The notes: a model not told the origin generated them from the sequence alone. A DNA stretch of 64,000 nucleotides from Epiperipatus broadwayi (GCA_028023455.1 JAQFVV010000976.1:64001-128000), one strand, 5' to 3'. Positions 1 to 12,410 are shown, counted from the stretch's first letter. Translations and numbers: made by a program.

Positions 1-1190
1 GTGGTGTTTCATTCAGGATTGTCAAAAGAGAGTAGCCATTTGTAATGGAATGTGGTTTGAGGTAAGAAAGTTCAGTCCACATCAGTGATGCTAAAAAACA
101 ACATTTTGTAAATGGACAGAATTTCATGGATATATATAAAATTCAAAACTGCCTAACACTAGATTGTTAAAAGTTACTTGTTGCAAGATCATTTCTTGCA
201 ACAACAAAAAACATAACTGCATGTTTGTTTCACTTCCACTAAATAAAGTTATAGGTATTCATTTTTCAAATTAAAAAGTCTTTATAAGTTTAGATAGTGG
301 AAGCTAACAAAAAACATAAATGTGTGTTAGTAGATATTTATATCATTTCCACTAAATAAAGATATAGGTTGTCATTTTTCCGAATAAGCATTGTCTGACT
401 AATACTTATGTGAAATCTTACCACCAGACTAATATATAAGAACCTTTCAACCATAAGTTCTAGATCTCATGTGGAATCGAATTTTATATTTTATTACTGT
501 TTAATTAATGTTTATATATTATAACTCTCAAACAAGAGATCACACTGTCCACACCATAATGACTATAGATTTTATTAGACAAAATACAATCTAATATCAA
601 TACAAATAACACAATCTCAGGTTTTTATTAAAATCTTATCTAAGATTCTTATTAAAATCTCATTGTTATTAAATTTAAATCTACACACTGGGTTCTCTCA
701 TTTTATCTGCATCTCAGGGTTTATGCATATGCATGACACAAGAAATAATTATTGTATTAAACACATGAACACTATTGAATTAAATAATCATTTAAGTTCT
801 TATACATTAAATATTTCAATTTGTTATGGTACTGCAATCTTATAACATTTGTTCCAAAATGAATGAAAAAGTGAAAATATAAAATACTTAAGTATCTGAA
901 TACTTCAGATAAACATATGGTTAGCAAATAAATAGTTTCAAATATTTTAAAATTCTTCTCATATGAATATTTGTCTTCACACAACTATAGATATATCTTA
1001 TTCTATATATCCTCTTGTATGAACTTGTACCAAATAATGAAAAATAGAGTAGTGCAGCAGGTAGAAAGGGTTCTTTTATGCTACCCACTACATCATTAAG
1101 CACAATGTAATAGAGGTAAATCAATATAATCTTTTTTTAAAAACAATGCAGGTGTTAAATAAATGATAAATAAATTGAATAAGCAAATGA
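1..1190. other. AT-rich sequence, no feature recognised
   Basis: Simple AT-rich DNA. Only short open frames of up to about 70 codons occur, with low-complexity composition and no recognisable motif. I see no gene or repeat that I can name. Confidence 0.5.
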
Positions 1191-1194
1191 CTAT

Positions 1195-1575
1195 ATATAA
1201 TGTATGGAAACCACTAATCAATTTTGTTCTTAGGAAAAAATGGAGAAATCAGCAGGAACCTCATAGATAAGTATATGAAATTACTACAGACTGTTGCCTT
1301 TGGCAGGATGGCTCAGTTGGTTAGAGTGTTACTTTAAAATTCAAAAGTCAAGATCTAAGGACCCAGGTTCAAATCCCATGCTAGTACTGTCACTGGTCAG
1401 GCCAGCAACACCTGAAAAAAGGGGAGACTAATACCTCTCAAAACATTGTGCATATAGTAACCTGTTTGATGTGCTATTACTAACAGTTAAATGTATTTGG
1501 AATATTTAAATAAAAAGTTAAATTTTTCTAAAAACATTCAATACATATATTGGATGATGGAAATAATCCAATATA
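1195..1575 (+). mobile_element. tRNA-derived SINE, family B, copy 1
   Basis: The tRNA-like head at about 1310-1385 has a good box A (TGGCTCAGTTGG) and box B (GGTTCAAATCCC), the internal Pol III promoter elements. Similarity to the copy at 7990-8385 starts before the head (the block TAATNTATGGAANCC near 1200) and continues past it to the 3' signature ATGATGGAAATAATCCAA near 1553. Two diverged copies sharing both head and tail mark a SINE-like family and not a real tRNA gene. The anticodon arm is poorly formed, and I see no clear target-site duplication. Confidence 0.6.
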
Positions 1576-1579
1576 AAAA

Positions 1580-3460
1580 TACAAATTTAATATGTCTTTT
1601 AAAATGTACTCTCATATACTATAATATTTAATAAAACTTTCATAAATTAGATTTTCTGAATAAATGGATAAGATGAGGGCAATAAAAACATAAACGTATT
1701 TAGTGAATAATAAAATACTTATTTACAAAGATAATATTTTAATACAATAAAATATATTTAATAGGAACAATAACTTTAATATTACAAATTATAGTGACAT
1801 AAACATTTGTCAAATTTAAAATAAAATATATCCTTTTCTGAGTCATTTCTATACAATTATAATTATCCATTTACATTATTTAAGAAGTTCTCACACATTT
1901 ATTTAAGATACTATCTAACAATTAAAACAGGCAAAACACTATATATATTGCCATGTGATGTTTATTGGTATCTAACAATTACACACACAGTATATCATAT
2001 ATATATATATATATATATGCCTATTCACAGGCCACTAAAAATGATATTAAAACTACAATATCAGTGCAAAGATTGCTGGATATAATGTAAAACAAATTAT
2101 AAGTTTATTATTGCATATGAGGGGTGAAGTAATAAGAGAACTCAATACTAACAATGAATAAACATCTCTAAAATCATATTGTAGTAGTGCTAGTATGAGA
2201 AAAAATAATTACATAGATGGGCATGCCTTTAAATGTTCTCACATAATAAAATACATACCACTAATATAAAACTAAAAAAAAATGGAAGGTGAGAAATAAA
2301 TAAATGGGCATCCAGTAACTTGTCCTGGGAGTGCCAAAGTAAGTAGGCCACACTCTGTCTCATGAGGGGTCTTAACAAATATAGTAGTAACAAAAACTAT
2401 CCAACTAAATGCTGAAAATGATACCTGTCTCCAAGGAGCATGTCAAATAATAATTTAACAAGGCATGAATTTGTTGATAAATAAACAGTTAACTCACACA
2501 CATGCCCATATGCACAGTAACACATATACTTAGTCTAAAAATATTATAAACTAATGCACTATAATTGGAAAGCAATATCAAGTATTTTTAACAGCTATCC
2601 CAACTCGTGCATTTATTTCAAATATAGAAAAGCTGTTTGTGTCCTGTGCACAGTAATACATTTTTATCATATTGGAATAAAATTCCAAGAACTTTTAATA
2701 ATTTATGCTTTAAAAACCTTTTAACTGGATATTTTTTCTTACCAAATTTCTTTAGGGCATATATATTATTATAAATATACCTATAATATCACATATAAAA
2801 TAATAATTGGAAATGCATGAATAATGTTATAATAATACAATAAAAATATGCATATATCAATTTCATAAAATAATAAATATAAATTACACTTATTTTTCTG
2901 AATTTAAATAAGTTGAGGATTGAAAGTTCTTTCATTATTTAAAATAAAAATATCCCTCTTTAGTTGAGGGAGTCCTTTTGTTGTTCCATTCAGCAAAATA
3001 TAACATAGTTTTATTAATGCTGAGAAAATAAACAAAGAAGCAAACATTTGAAAGCAGGAGTTTCTTTAAAAAATTGTACACAATTTGAATTTTAGAACAA
3101 TAAAAATATACTTTCAATAAATAAATAAATTGTGAATAAATGAATTATTATGATATTAGGATATTATCTTATTTGTATTGGAATTAATGCAGATATATAA
3201 TATATTTTCCAAAATATTAAGAAAATCAATCCAGATAATATCTTTTATCATAATTATATAAAGCAATTTCAAATGACTGCATTAACTTTTGTCTTTTAAA
3301 GTAGTGATAACTTTAAAACTCATTATCACATTCTTTTGATTTATTAAAGATAAAACAATTTTCAAAAATATTTTCTGATATAATAATAACTGTTTTTCAG
3401 TTTTTAAATTGTTTACATAAGTTTCTTTTTTTCTAAAATAAGACATTTAACAAAATATAA
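1580..3460. other. AT-rich sequence with a short (TA)n
   Basis: No gene or named repeat. A short TA run lies at about 1995-2018. A slightly GC-richer patch at 2290-2440 has no recognisable content. Confidence 0.4.
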
Positions 3461-3462
3461 AA

Positions 3463-3560
3463 GTAATATTTATTAAGGCTGTAACCTCAAGAATATGCGC
3501 GTAAAAATGCAATAGTAGGGACTTCTACAGGTCTTAACCACAAGCTTACATTTCGGAATA
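3463..3560 (+). repeat. Repeat family D, solo copy
   Basis: The block around GGCTGTAACCTCAAGAATAT and GCAATAGTAGGGAC closely matches both arms of the inverted repeat at 16435-16652. It is a third, single copy of that dispersed element. Its class is unknown. The 16.4 kb copies lie beside a Penelope-like element, so a PLE-related origin is possible but unproven. Confidence 0.55.
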
Positions 3561-3564
3561 AAAG

Positions 3565-5345
3565 AGAGGAAAGCAATATCATTAATAATGGTAATTAGCA
3601 TATGTAACTAATTTAAAATGGTTTTATAGTCAAAAGTTCAAAATTAACAAAGTCTATAGAAATGGTAATTTAAACATATGTATAACTTTACAGCTTAGTG
3701 GTCTCTGGTAGATGGCATATTCAGAGCACTGGAATTTCCTTCATAACAATACAGCATTTTGCATTTGTCAATGAGCTATTGCTTACAGTCAAGTGGACAT
3801 GTACTGGCAGTGTAGACTTTTTTGAATAAGTTTGGAGGTTTTTACCCTCACATTATTCAAATTAAAATAAGCTTTACAAATTATTAATTAAGGTTGAATA
3901 GAAAAAATGAACAATTAATTGAGAAGTAATTAGGAAGTAATTTTATTTTTACATTCTTTTGTTTTTAAATGGGTGTGTGCATGTTCTTTTAACTGCATAG
4001 TGTGTTACATGATTTTACTTAATCAATCAATTAGTATTGGAGTGGGATTTTTGACATTAGTATAACGTTAACCTTTTGATTATCAAGTCACATAAAAATG
4101 GACTTGACCTCGACTTACTATCTAAACAAGGTTAATTAACATAAGATTAACTTTGTTTTAAGTATCAAATAAAACCATTTATTTAATTATTAAATAAAAA
4201 TTATTTACTTAATTTAGAGCAAATATATTTTATTTAAAATAATCATCTTTTGCCTAAGAGTTTTTAAGAGATTATCATTAAACTTTGAAATACATTTTAT
4301 AAAATATATTAATTTTAAAGATAATAAACACTTAATAAACTCATTTTAAAATTCTTAGCCTTTTAACACATATGCACAGATACTCATACATATATACTAG
4401 AAAATGATTAAGAAACTAAAATTTATTGCAAATTAATCAATGACATTTTAAAGACAGCAAATGACGATTATTTACTAAAACTCATTTAAGATAAAACCAA
4501 TTTCAAACTAGCTTTCCCTATGCTTAACCTATTAAATTCTAATTCAAACAGATATGATATGGATTAAATAATACTTCATTAACTATTATTTTAAATGCAT
4601 TTTCACACAGACTAGTAAATAATACTTTAACAAATAGCAAAACAATCTCTAGCTAATACAAGTAAGTCCAAATATAAAACACTTTAAACTAACTTTTTAT
4701 CCAAGTTTAACTCATCAAATTTGGATTTTAAGCAATTATTAAATCATTTAATTGATATTATTTTAGCAATCATCATTCAAACATATTTAACAAATATATT
4801 TTATTAATAATTTAGAGTGCCTAGCTAAGATTTTATATAGATTAAAATTAGCAAAGTTTATTTATTATAGTGTTATATTTATTTAACTAAAAAAATGAAA
4901 AGTACTATCTATTTTATTTAACCCACATAGGTCAAATATATGGTTACAATATACATATAAATTCACTAAAATCAGTCAATATATAAACAAAACCAATATT
5001 AATAACAATCAACAATCTCAATCTGTTGTCATGGCAACTTCCTTGTAACAATAAAGGTAGTAAATGATATTTATTTATGGTGTAATGTGTTTATATACAC
5101 ATTAAATATTGCAACTTGTTCATAGAGACTGAAATTATTGATACAAAGAAGTTTAATAAATGTCATTAAACCACTAAGAATAACCTGATCTGAATGCAGA
5201 CAAACATGTAATGAATTATAACTTTAAAACTGCAATTATATCTTTCAAATTACACTCCAATAATGTATTACTTCAATAATAAAGCTATTAATAGACAAGG
5301 CTAGATATGTTTATAAATGTAAATCTACTGAAAGCAGTCAACACT
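3565..5345. other. AT-rich sequence, no feature recognised
   Basis: Very AT-rich, with no long open frame, tRNA-like block or inverted repeat of note. Confidence 0.4.
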
Positions 5346-5348
5346 TAG

Positions 5349-5496
5349 ACAATACCATTCTACTTTTTTTTCCCATATGTCATAGCATCGGCCGGGAGGC
5401 AAACCCGCAACAACTGTCTGCAACCAATTGATTCCTTACAAGGCGGCTGTGATGACCTCTCGGCTAATAATACTTGACAACAATACCATTCTACTT
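5349..5496 (-). mobile_element. tRNA-derived SINE, family A, with 17-bp TSD
   Basis: The insertion is bounded by perfect 17-bp direct repeats (ACAATACCATTCTACTT at 5349-5365 and 5480-5496). It runs on the minus strand and ends in a short A run, seen as T on +. The minus strand shows a box A-like segment (TAGCCGAGAGGTCA) and a box B (GCGGGTTTGCCTCCC), followed by GATGCTATGACATATGGG and the A tail. The same sequence recurs at 8965, 53288 and, closest to a tRNA, at 25377. The TSD and tail indicate LINE-driven retroposition. Confidence 0.8.
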
Positions 5497-5760
5497 GTAG
5501 TTATATAGTGTACAATTTTCAGCATTTAGATAATATAAAAATGGAACAAGGTGTTGAAATTCTTTAAAATAATTCTGATTAAACAATGTAGCAATATTCT
5601 CAATAAAAGTAGCAAACTGGAATTATAATTATGTTTTATTCCTTTTCCCCTAGGCTAATGTGTCCTTGAAAACTGATTAATTTTTTTTTTAAATATCAGC
5701 AAGAATTTATACACCTTACCATCTTTTCTGCACTGGATAAAAAAACTATAATGTTAACAT

Positions 5761-5869
5761 ACTGTATTTATATATATATGTCAAAGCATTGCCTGGGAAG
5801 CGAACCCAGACCGAGCTGCTTGGAAGGCAGCTATGCTAACCGCTAGGCCAGAAACGCTTGACTGTATTT
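5761..5869 (-). mobile_element. tRNA-derived SINE, family A subtype
   Basis: Read on -, it starts near GGCCTAGCGGTTAGC (box A), has an anticodon-arm-like CTGCCTTCCAAGCAG, a box B (TGGGTTCGCTTCCC) and ends GCAATGCTTTGACA. Direct repeats ACTGTATTT at 5761-5769 and 5861-5869 look like a short TSD. It is most similar to the + strand copy at 7268, with which it shares a TTCC anticodon loop in place of the TTAC of the 25.4 kb copy. Confidence 0.72.
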
Positions 5870-6119
5870 TTAAAAAAATAATCCAGGTACTTTTTAAGAA
5901 CCCATTGAATGAAAATTTATTATAATTTTAGCTTTCTTTTCTTGTGAATGTGTTTTTTAAGTTTTTGAATCAAATCCTTTTTAAAGACTTGTTACAATGT
6001 GGTTCAATTTGTTTTGGATAGGAGAAAGTCTATCTGATGTTAAAGTCTTCTATATACAGCTTCTCAAAACATGTTTTAATTTCCTATATAAATTAATACA
6101 ATGTACAGGTTTAAACCTG

Positions 6120-6365
6120 CATTTATATATGTAATATAGGCGGGATTCGAACTCAGATTTTCACATGACCCACTACTCTCAGTGCCATCTCATATTGCTG
6201 ACCCACCTGATCACACACATGTTGAAAAGATAAATAATCACCAATATACGTATTTCATGCTAAACCAGAAATCATCAGTTGGTCCAGATTACTATCCTCA
6301 CACATATATATAATAAGTTTTCAGCTTTATATTAAGATAGCCAATCTTCATACTTTAATGCATGC
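6120..6365 (-). mobile_element. Hammerhead/tRNA-like repeat unit (family C), partial
   Basis: On the minus strand the unit reads: flank, hammerhead motif (6235-6291), about 80 nt of linker, then a tRNA-like segment ending in a clean box B (GAGTTCGAATCCC, about 6139-6152). The same order is seen at 21.6, 22.3, 40.7 and 41.2 kb. A hAT element lies directly next to the upstream end of the unit at 6373. A Pol III-type promoter next to a self-cleaving motif recalls the Schistosoma Sm-alpha type. Whether it is transcribed is unknown. Confidence 0.6.
6235..6291 (-). ncRNA. Hammerhead ribozyme motif (type I), family C
   Basis: Minus strand: outer stem I TAATC/GATTA, inner stem I ACCAA/TTGGT, core CTGATGA (6272-6278 on +), stem II, GAAA (6253-6256), then stem III ATACGTAT followed by A as the cleavage nucleotide. 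Stem III is a perfect 8-nt palindrome with no loop. Stem II carries one mismatch (TTTCT against AGCAT), so this copy is probably weak. Cleavage would fall after the A before TTGG. Confidence 0.6.
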
Positions 6366-6372
6366 AATATAT

Positions 6373-6820
6373 CAGGGGTGACCAACTTTTGTGTTTATAA
6401 GATCTACTTTTTATTTTAAAAATGTTTTACGATCGACTTGTCATAGGCATAGTCTAAGTGGAGAAAGGTGTGAAATACATACCATTTTTATATATGTACC
6501 TATTAAAAAATAACAATTATTTAACGGGCTAAAAACTCATGTCCGGGGAATTAAAGCAACATGAGTAATTATTAACAATATTTATTAATTCAAATTAGCT
6601 TCATCAAATCAAGATTAAAAATATTATTTTCAATAATGATACGACTTAGTGGACTTCACTTATTTAGAATTGAAAAAAAATTTAGAACAAAAACAAAAAT
6701 AACAAAAAAACTTGAAAATCTTGACTTAATTTGTTTCATTCGTTACTCGACAGCTCTTGCCAGATTGGCCTCGCGCGATCGACCAAAATGATTTTGCGAT
6801 CGACTTGTTGGACACCCCTG
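6373..6820. mobile_element. Non-autonomous hAT element (MITE)
   Basis: Terminal inverted repeats CAGGGGTGACCAAC and CAGGGGTGTCCAAC (reading inward) bound 448 bp. They are flanked by near-identical 8-bp duplications, CAATATAT at 6365-6372 and TAATATAT at 6821-6828. An 8-bp TSD with CAGGGG ends is typical of hAT transposons. The inside has GATCGAC-rich subterminal repeats near both ends and no transposase frame, so it depends on an autonomous relative not in this window. Confidence 0.82.
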
Positions 6821-7267
6821 TAATATATAATAAATATCAGTTGTGTAGTTATTTACGTTAAAATGTTATTTCTTACTTTATTCTTCTTATAATCAATTAA
6901 TCACTCTTATTTATCTTTAGTTATATTGCAACAGCCCAAATCACTAATATAAACTTAAAAAATTATTTAACTTTAAACACGTGTTTAATCCAATTTCTTA
7001 ATAAGCAGCCTTTTATTTACAACTCAAAATATATCTAATTATATTAATTCGTTTATAATTTTATTTTTCCCTACACGTTTCAATACTTTTCTAAATGCAC
7101 TATTCTATATAAAATTACACTTTAATAGATATATTTAATTAACATCTTTTTCAATTCTAAAATCAGTAGACCATAGAATAAGGTATTAACCAGAATTTTA
7201 ACTAGCATATCTGTTGTTCTAAAACTTTTTGTACTCAATTATTTATTTTATTTATATGTTTTTGTTA

Positions 7268-7355
7268 TTGGTGGCCTAGCGGTCAGCAAGCTGTCTTCCA
7301 AGCAGCTGGCACGGGTTCGCTTTCCGGTCAAAGCTTTGACATATAAAAAAAAAAA
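7268..7355 (+). mobile_element. tRNA-derived SINE, family A subtype
   Basis: Box A region GGCCTAGCGGTCAGC, an anticodon arm with TTCC in the loop, box B CGGGTTCGCTTTCCGG, then GCTTTGACATAT and an A11 tail. It is the sister of the minus-strand copy at 5770. I do not see a convincing TSD. Confidence 0.7.
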
Positions 7356-7654
7356 TTCATTATTTTAAGGATTGAAAAAATAGATGTGTATTAATGCATA
7401 TAAATAATCTAAATCATTTTTATTATAGTGATTTCATACATTCATTTATTATATGCAATTGGTTTCAATAAAGGCATTTTTAACAGAAACTGTATTGTAT
7501 TATAAATAGAGTTAATCTCAAGTCGTAGTTCAAGTGTTTTGAATGGAAAACTTTTTTGAAGCACAATATCCAGAGGGTGATTGTTAAATAAGTCACGATA
7601 TTTAAGAAAAGTCGACTTGAATGGACTGCTATTTAAACATTTAAGCAGAACTAA

Positions 7655-8387
7655 AATGTGATATGTTGGACTATTTCCATCATTTATGAGTGAATGTTAA
7701 ATGTATAGAAAATTTTAAACTTTATTTAAACTTTTCAAATACAAACAACTTGTTAGTAATAACACACAAATAGACAATACCGGTTAGTAATTACACAACG
7801 TTTCGAGTAGTATTAAAAGATAAAAAACGTGTCTACCATAGCAGATAATGTATGTACTAATGACCATATGCTTAAATGGGAAAATACAAAGATATTGGAT
7901 AAAGAGGAAAAATGCATAGAAGAAAATTCAAGGAAGCTGCTCATATGACAATGGTAAATAATCCTATAAGTCAACCCAGTGTGGCAATACCCAATGTATG
8001 GAAGCCTCTAATTAATCTTGCTCTTAGGAAAAAATAAAATAAAAAAAACAACTAATTAACCTTGTTACAAAAAAAAAAAAATTGAATAACTCAGGAGGAT
8101 TTGAACCAACCCTCATATATAAATATATAAAATTTCTACTATATGTTGCCTTTGACAGAATAGCTCAGTTGGTAGAGCATTTGCCTTAAATTCAATATTC
8201 AAGAATCTAAAGATAGGAGTTCATCTTCGAATAGCGAATGTTATCACTGTGTAATTACTAACCTGTATTGTCTATTTGTGTGTTATTACTAACAAGTTGT
8301 GTATATTTGAAAAGTTTAAATAAAGTTTAAAATTTTCTATACATTCAACATCCATTCATAAATGATGGAAATAGTCCAACATATATA
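7655..8387. repeat. Inverted repeat with ~140-bp arms (SINE B 3' regions)
   Basis: The left arm at about 7655-7800 is the reverse complement of the right arm at about 8245-8387. It includes the block GTTAGTAATAACACACAAATAG and the 3' signature ATGATGGAAATAGTCCAACATA. The right arm belongs to SINE B copy 2, so the left arm is a 3' fragment of the same family in opposite orientation. The spacer holds the rest of copy 2 and unassigned AT-rich DNA. Confidence 0.68.
7990..8385 (+). mobile_element. tRNA-derived SINE, family B, copy 2
   Basis: Collinear with 1195-1575: an upstream block near AATGTATGGAAGCC, an A-rich stretch around 8037-8082, a tRNA-like head with box A TAGCTCAGTTGGTAGAGC (about 8161-8178), a damaged box B (GTTCATCTTCGAATAG) and the shared 3' part. 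A hammerhead motif follows directly at 8396. Confidence 0.6.
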
Positions 8388-8395
8388 TGAAAGAT

Positions 8396-8454
8396 AGTGA
8401 CCTGGGCCAACTGATGAGTGCTGGTTCAGCACGAAATGCTTCTTGAGGGTCACT
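8396..8454 (+). ncRNA. Hammerhead ribozyme motif (type I)
   Basis: Outer stem I AGTGACC/GGTCACT is a perfect 7 bp (8396-8402, 8448-8454). Inner stem I pairs CAA with TTG. The core is CTGATGA (8411-8417). Stem II GTGCT/AGCAC is a perfect 5 bp with a GGTTC loop, followed by GAAA (8433-8436). Cleavage would follow C8442. Stem III beyond the obligatory A-U pair is poor (TGCT). The core and stem II match family C, while stem I pairs with different bases, so the helix is kept despite sequence change. Confidence 0.68.
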
Positions 8455-8951
8455 CGTGTTTTATTATATCTTTATTTATATGAATTTGAAAAGAATGGGG
8501 AAGGGTGGAGAATAACTCCGTGTGTGTAAATTTAAAAAATCAGATATATTAATCTTTAACTGAGGTTTATATAATCTCTAGTTTCGAAATGGATGGCATC
8601 AAAGTTGTGAGTGGAGGGAGTTTGACAATGGTAAATGAAAATGCAACAATCTTATAATATACCATCATTACAAACATTAAGACAAATTTAAAGCAGAACT
8701 ATTTCTATTTATTTTCAATTCTGCACACAAATGATAAAGTATTTTATAAAGTATTTAATATAATTATAAAGCCAATTATTTGTAATATCCAAAATAGCAC
8801 AATCCAAAAACTATCAATATAAAAAATTAAACTGCTCTTTAACTGCAAAGGTTAAATTAAATTTTTGTATTAAAAATGTTACTGGGTTCTCATTGTATGT
8901 TCAAGATTATTTAATATGAAAAGCTTTTTGAAGTACATCAGTCAGAATGTT

Positions 8952-9072
8952 CAATACAATTTTTTCCCCATATGTCATAGCATCGGCCAGAAGGCAAACC
9001 CACAACTGTCTGCAACCAACTACTTGCTTGCAAGATGGCTGCGATGACCGCTCGGCTAACAATACAATTTTT
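8952..9072 (-). mobile_element. tRNA-derived SINE, family A, with 13-bp TSD
   Basis: Perfect direct repeats CAATACAATTTTT at 8952-8964 and 9060-9072 bound the insertion. On the minus strand it starts with box A-like TAGCCGAGCGGTCATCGC, passes through a box B-like GGGTTTGCC and ends GATGCTATGACATATGGGG plus a short A tail. It is closest to the 5366 and 53288 copies. Confidence 0.78.
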
Positions 9073-9329
9073 AAGATAAATTAACTAGTATTGACTAATA
9101 TTTAAATACACAGAACAGAGTTATTTCTACTCATTATAATTCTTTGTAAATAAATAATCAAACATCATACATATAAAGAAAAAAATCACATCATCAAATA
9201 CACATAACAATCAAAACATTGCATCCTATGTATTGACAATATAAACAATTAAAGTTCCTTTTAGCTGCCATAATTCAATCCACATTTTATTTTAAAAATA
9301 TATTTATTAGCATAACAAAATTTATACAG

Positions 9330-9680
9330 ATGAATATTTTAATACACTTTGATAAGGTTGGCTTAAATCCATCGCTGGTATTGGCTTCTTCCACCAGGCT
9401 GGCTTGGTAATGTGGGTGTCCTAGGTCTGGTCGATGTATGGCAGAGCCATTAACCACACTAACAGGTTGATGTATGAGTAAGTAGTATTCCATTTTGTTG
9501 GTATTGCCCACCCCTTTTGAGGTCGGCTCTATAATGCTGACGTATCAGAACTGGTATCCATGTGGTGTGGAATCATTGTCTCTAGCAGGATCCGACATGG
9601 TTCATTATAGACTACTTCATTTATGATAGACACTATAATGTTGATAAATCAGGTCCAATATTCATGTACAGTTTGCACTT
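9330..9680. other. GC-richer unassigned block
   Basis: Composition is clearly less AT-rich than the surroundings. The longest frame is about 74 codons on - (9287-9511) and resembles no family I know. It could be an old repeat or retroelement fragment. I cannot assign it. Confidence 0.3.
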
Positions 9681-10065
9681 TTACAGTGAAAAAAACAGCA
9701 ACTTCTCAATGTATATCTATTTTTTTCCTGTAGAAAACTTTTTTCAACCATAACAACCATAGAAGTAAATGTTAAATCAGCCATGATATTTAAGGAAAAT
9801 TGATTTGAAAAAAAAAATGTTTATATTAATATTATCTTAAGAGTTTAAAAATGAGTATAAATAGTTCTTCTATATAAATCTAAATAGCAATTGATTTCAA
9901 TAAATTTATCTTTAATATCTTAGCTAACTTAGCATTCAATCCTCTGTCTGCTGTGGCTTAAGAAAGCTTTACATATAAAAAATTATTTGACAAGTAGTGG
10001 AAATTTTTTTACTATTAAAAAATAATTGAATTACAACCACCACAAGGCAATTTAATAGTTTATAG

Positions 10066-10516
10066 CAGGGTCATCAACATTTTGTACCTACCACGCATAT
10101 TTGTATTAACATTAATATAAAAAAAATCAAGTCAGATGTCACATGACTTAATTTAATAAAGCTCGTATTTACAAATGTTATATATAGAGCTTAGGTTGCC
10201 TGAGTAACTTAATTTAATGCTTATGGAAATAGTTGCACAAAAAATATATTTATAATAGTATAATTGTAGATATATATCAATACAAAATGAGTAACAAATT
10301 TAAGTCAATTTGAAAGAATAAAATATATCTAATTTATTTTGAAATTGAAATCATTAATTTACTTAAGGTACAAGCAAATCTGAAAAAAAAATTAAATGCT
10401 TGTTGACACCTCTAATAATCTATGATTTTCTTTTAACATCTAGCAAATACTCGCCACCTATCTGAAAGCTTCAAACACCTAATGGTGCGTAATAGAAACC
10501 CGGTTGACCATCAGGG
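10066..10516. mobile_element. Probable degraded hAT MITE
   Basis: The left end CAGGGTCATCAACATTTTG and the reversed right end share a pattern of about 25 bp with mismatches (TCATCAAC/TGGTCAAC, then CACGCA/ACGCACC). Candidate 8-bp duplications are GTTTATAG (10058-10065) and GTTTATAT (10517-10524). The right tip no longer ends in CCCTG, so this is a weak call. Confidence 0.33.
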
Positions 10517-10769
10517 GTTTATATTGATACTGCTTGGAGTCTATTGCTTTGACTGTTAATTATAATTGGACTTATACTTATCTATCATTACATATTTAAT
10601 GTTTGAGCATTAAACATAAGTAGAAATAGCATTGTTCTGTAAATTTAAATATAAGTTGTTAAAAATCAATTATTAAAAAATAATGTGTTAACATTCATTT
10701 ATCTTCCTGTTGTGATTCAAGAAAGTTTTTATATAAAATAAATATGAGACTTTCAATTAGATGTAACTA

Positions 10770-12410
10770 TTTTCATGAGATTATGCAATGCAGAGGGAAG
10801 CTTGTTAATGGGTAAATTTAGTAAATTTGGGAATGAATGGAGATTTAGTGAATCTTATTAAGAAATTGTATACAAATAATAACTATAGATATCAATTAGT
10901 AAACAAAGAATCAGTTAAAGTTAAAAATGGGTGGGACTAAGACAAGAATGCCTTATGGCATCTGTTTTGTTTTTGTCATATTTGAAAGAAATAGAGAGAG
11001 CAATAGAAGAACTAGGAAAAGGAGCAGAGATACCATTAGTAGATAGCAATGGAGTATATACATTGTTGGATCTTTTATTTCAGATTATTTCTTCTTGTGA
11101 ACACAAAGAATGGAAGAGATGGAAGTTATGCTGAAGACATGCACAAAGGTGGATAAAGAGATAGAGAATAAATTTAGTAAAGAAAAATCAAAAGTACTGA
11201 AGATGAATGCTGAGAAAAGAGAAGAGAATGCATTTTTATTGTGGGATATAAAGTTAAATGTGGTGAATAGGTATAACTATTTGGGAATTGTCTTGGGTAA
11301 TCAGAGAAATTGCTTGGATGAATGAGAAAAAACTGATAAATAAAGCAAAAAAAAATGATAAAAAAAAATTCATGTTTTTATATAAAAAATGCTATGGAGC
11401 TAGAATTGTATGGAAGGGAGTGGCAGTAGCAGGGTAAACTTATGGTAATGATGTGTTATGTGTTAGTAAAGGGGTGTTAGATTACTTAGAACAAGTACAA
11501 AGAGAAGTAGGTAGATATGCATTAGATGCAGGTTTGTGGATGGCAAAGGAGGCAATTCAAGAAGAAATATGATGGTCAAGTTTTTATATGAGAGATGCAA
11601 AAAGCAAAATGAAAATGTTTGGTAGATTGCAATTTATGGATAAAAAGAAGATAGCCAAAATAGTATTTAATTGGGTTATAAGTAAAGGTGTGTGAAAAAG
11701 GTAGTATGATATGCAGAAGATTTGGATAAAGACTTTATACAAAAGAAGGGTTGATTGTATTAGGAGAATTGTTGAGTATTATAGTGGCAAGGAATGGTAT
11801 AGGAGAATAGATGCATTAGTGAAAAATAGGGAGTTGGAGAGATGGAGAACTAGTATGGAAAGTAAAAGTGCTTAAATATATATAGAACTAAACAGAATAT
11901 TGAGTGTGAGTTAATTTATGATAATAGCTAGTAAAGTAGTTCAATGTTTAAGGTTTGAACAAGATCTTCAGCAACAAGGGAATATACACATAAATGGAAG
12001 AATATGGATTATTTATTCTCCAAGTTATGTAAGGAAAGCATAGAAAATATTAGGCATTTGTTAATTGAATGTAAATGCCTACAAGTAGAAAGGATACAAA
12101 TAATGAAGTTATGGGAGAATAAATATAAACAAAGTGATTACACAGGAAGTGGGTTCTTGGTTTTTTGCTGGATTTGGGAAAAAATAATGGGGATTTAGAT
12201 ATAAAGACCATAGAGTTGACAAAGATTATGTTGTGGAAATGGGATAGAACAGGATAGAGAAAAATATGGGAAGAATAGAGTGGGGAATGGAAAGTGAAGG
12301 TAAGGTGGATAACAGGTTTCTCTAGGCATAGTGGCTGAGAAATTCCTGACTCTGAAAAAGGAGAAGCCACAGTGCATCACACAACTGTTATATATGCAAA
12401 TACACACTAT
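10770..12410 (+). mobile_element. Decayed non-LTR retrotransposon (LINE), RT to 3' UTR
   Basis: Recognisable in order: an RT block with a GLRQECLMASVLF-like motif B (10931-11010); the catalytic YADD region is lost or disguised; KSKVLKMN and YNYLGIVLG motifs follow at 11188-11300. After several stops comes a C-terminal Cys/His cluster (LCKESIENIRHLLIECKC, about 12022-12075). The longest frames are 60-70 codons (10931-11134, 11110-11325, 12004-12198) and are broken by stops and frameshifts. The last ~100 bp (12300-12400) recur on the minus strand at 47875-47975, which marks a shared 3' UTR. The RT has long been inactive. Confidence 0.72.

Noticed and set aside
1310-1385. tRNA gene from good box A and box B
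   Set aside because: The anticodon arm does not fold well, and a second copy at 8.16 kb shares the non-tRNA flanks.
12050-12370. 106-codon minus-strand frame
   Set aside because: Antisense to the LINE C-terminal region and 3' UTR. It shows no domain of its own.
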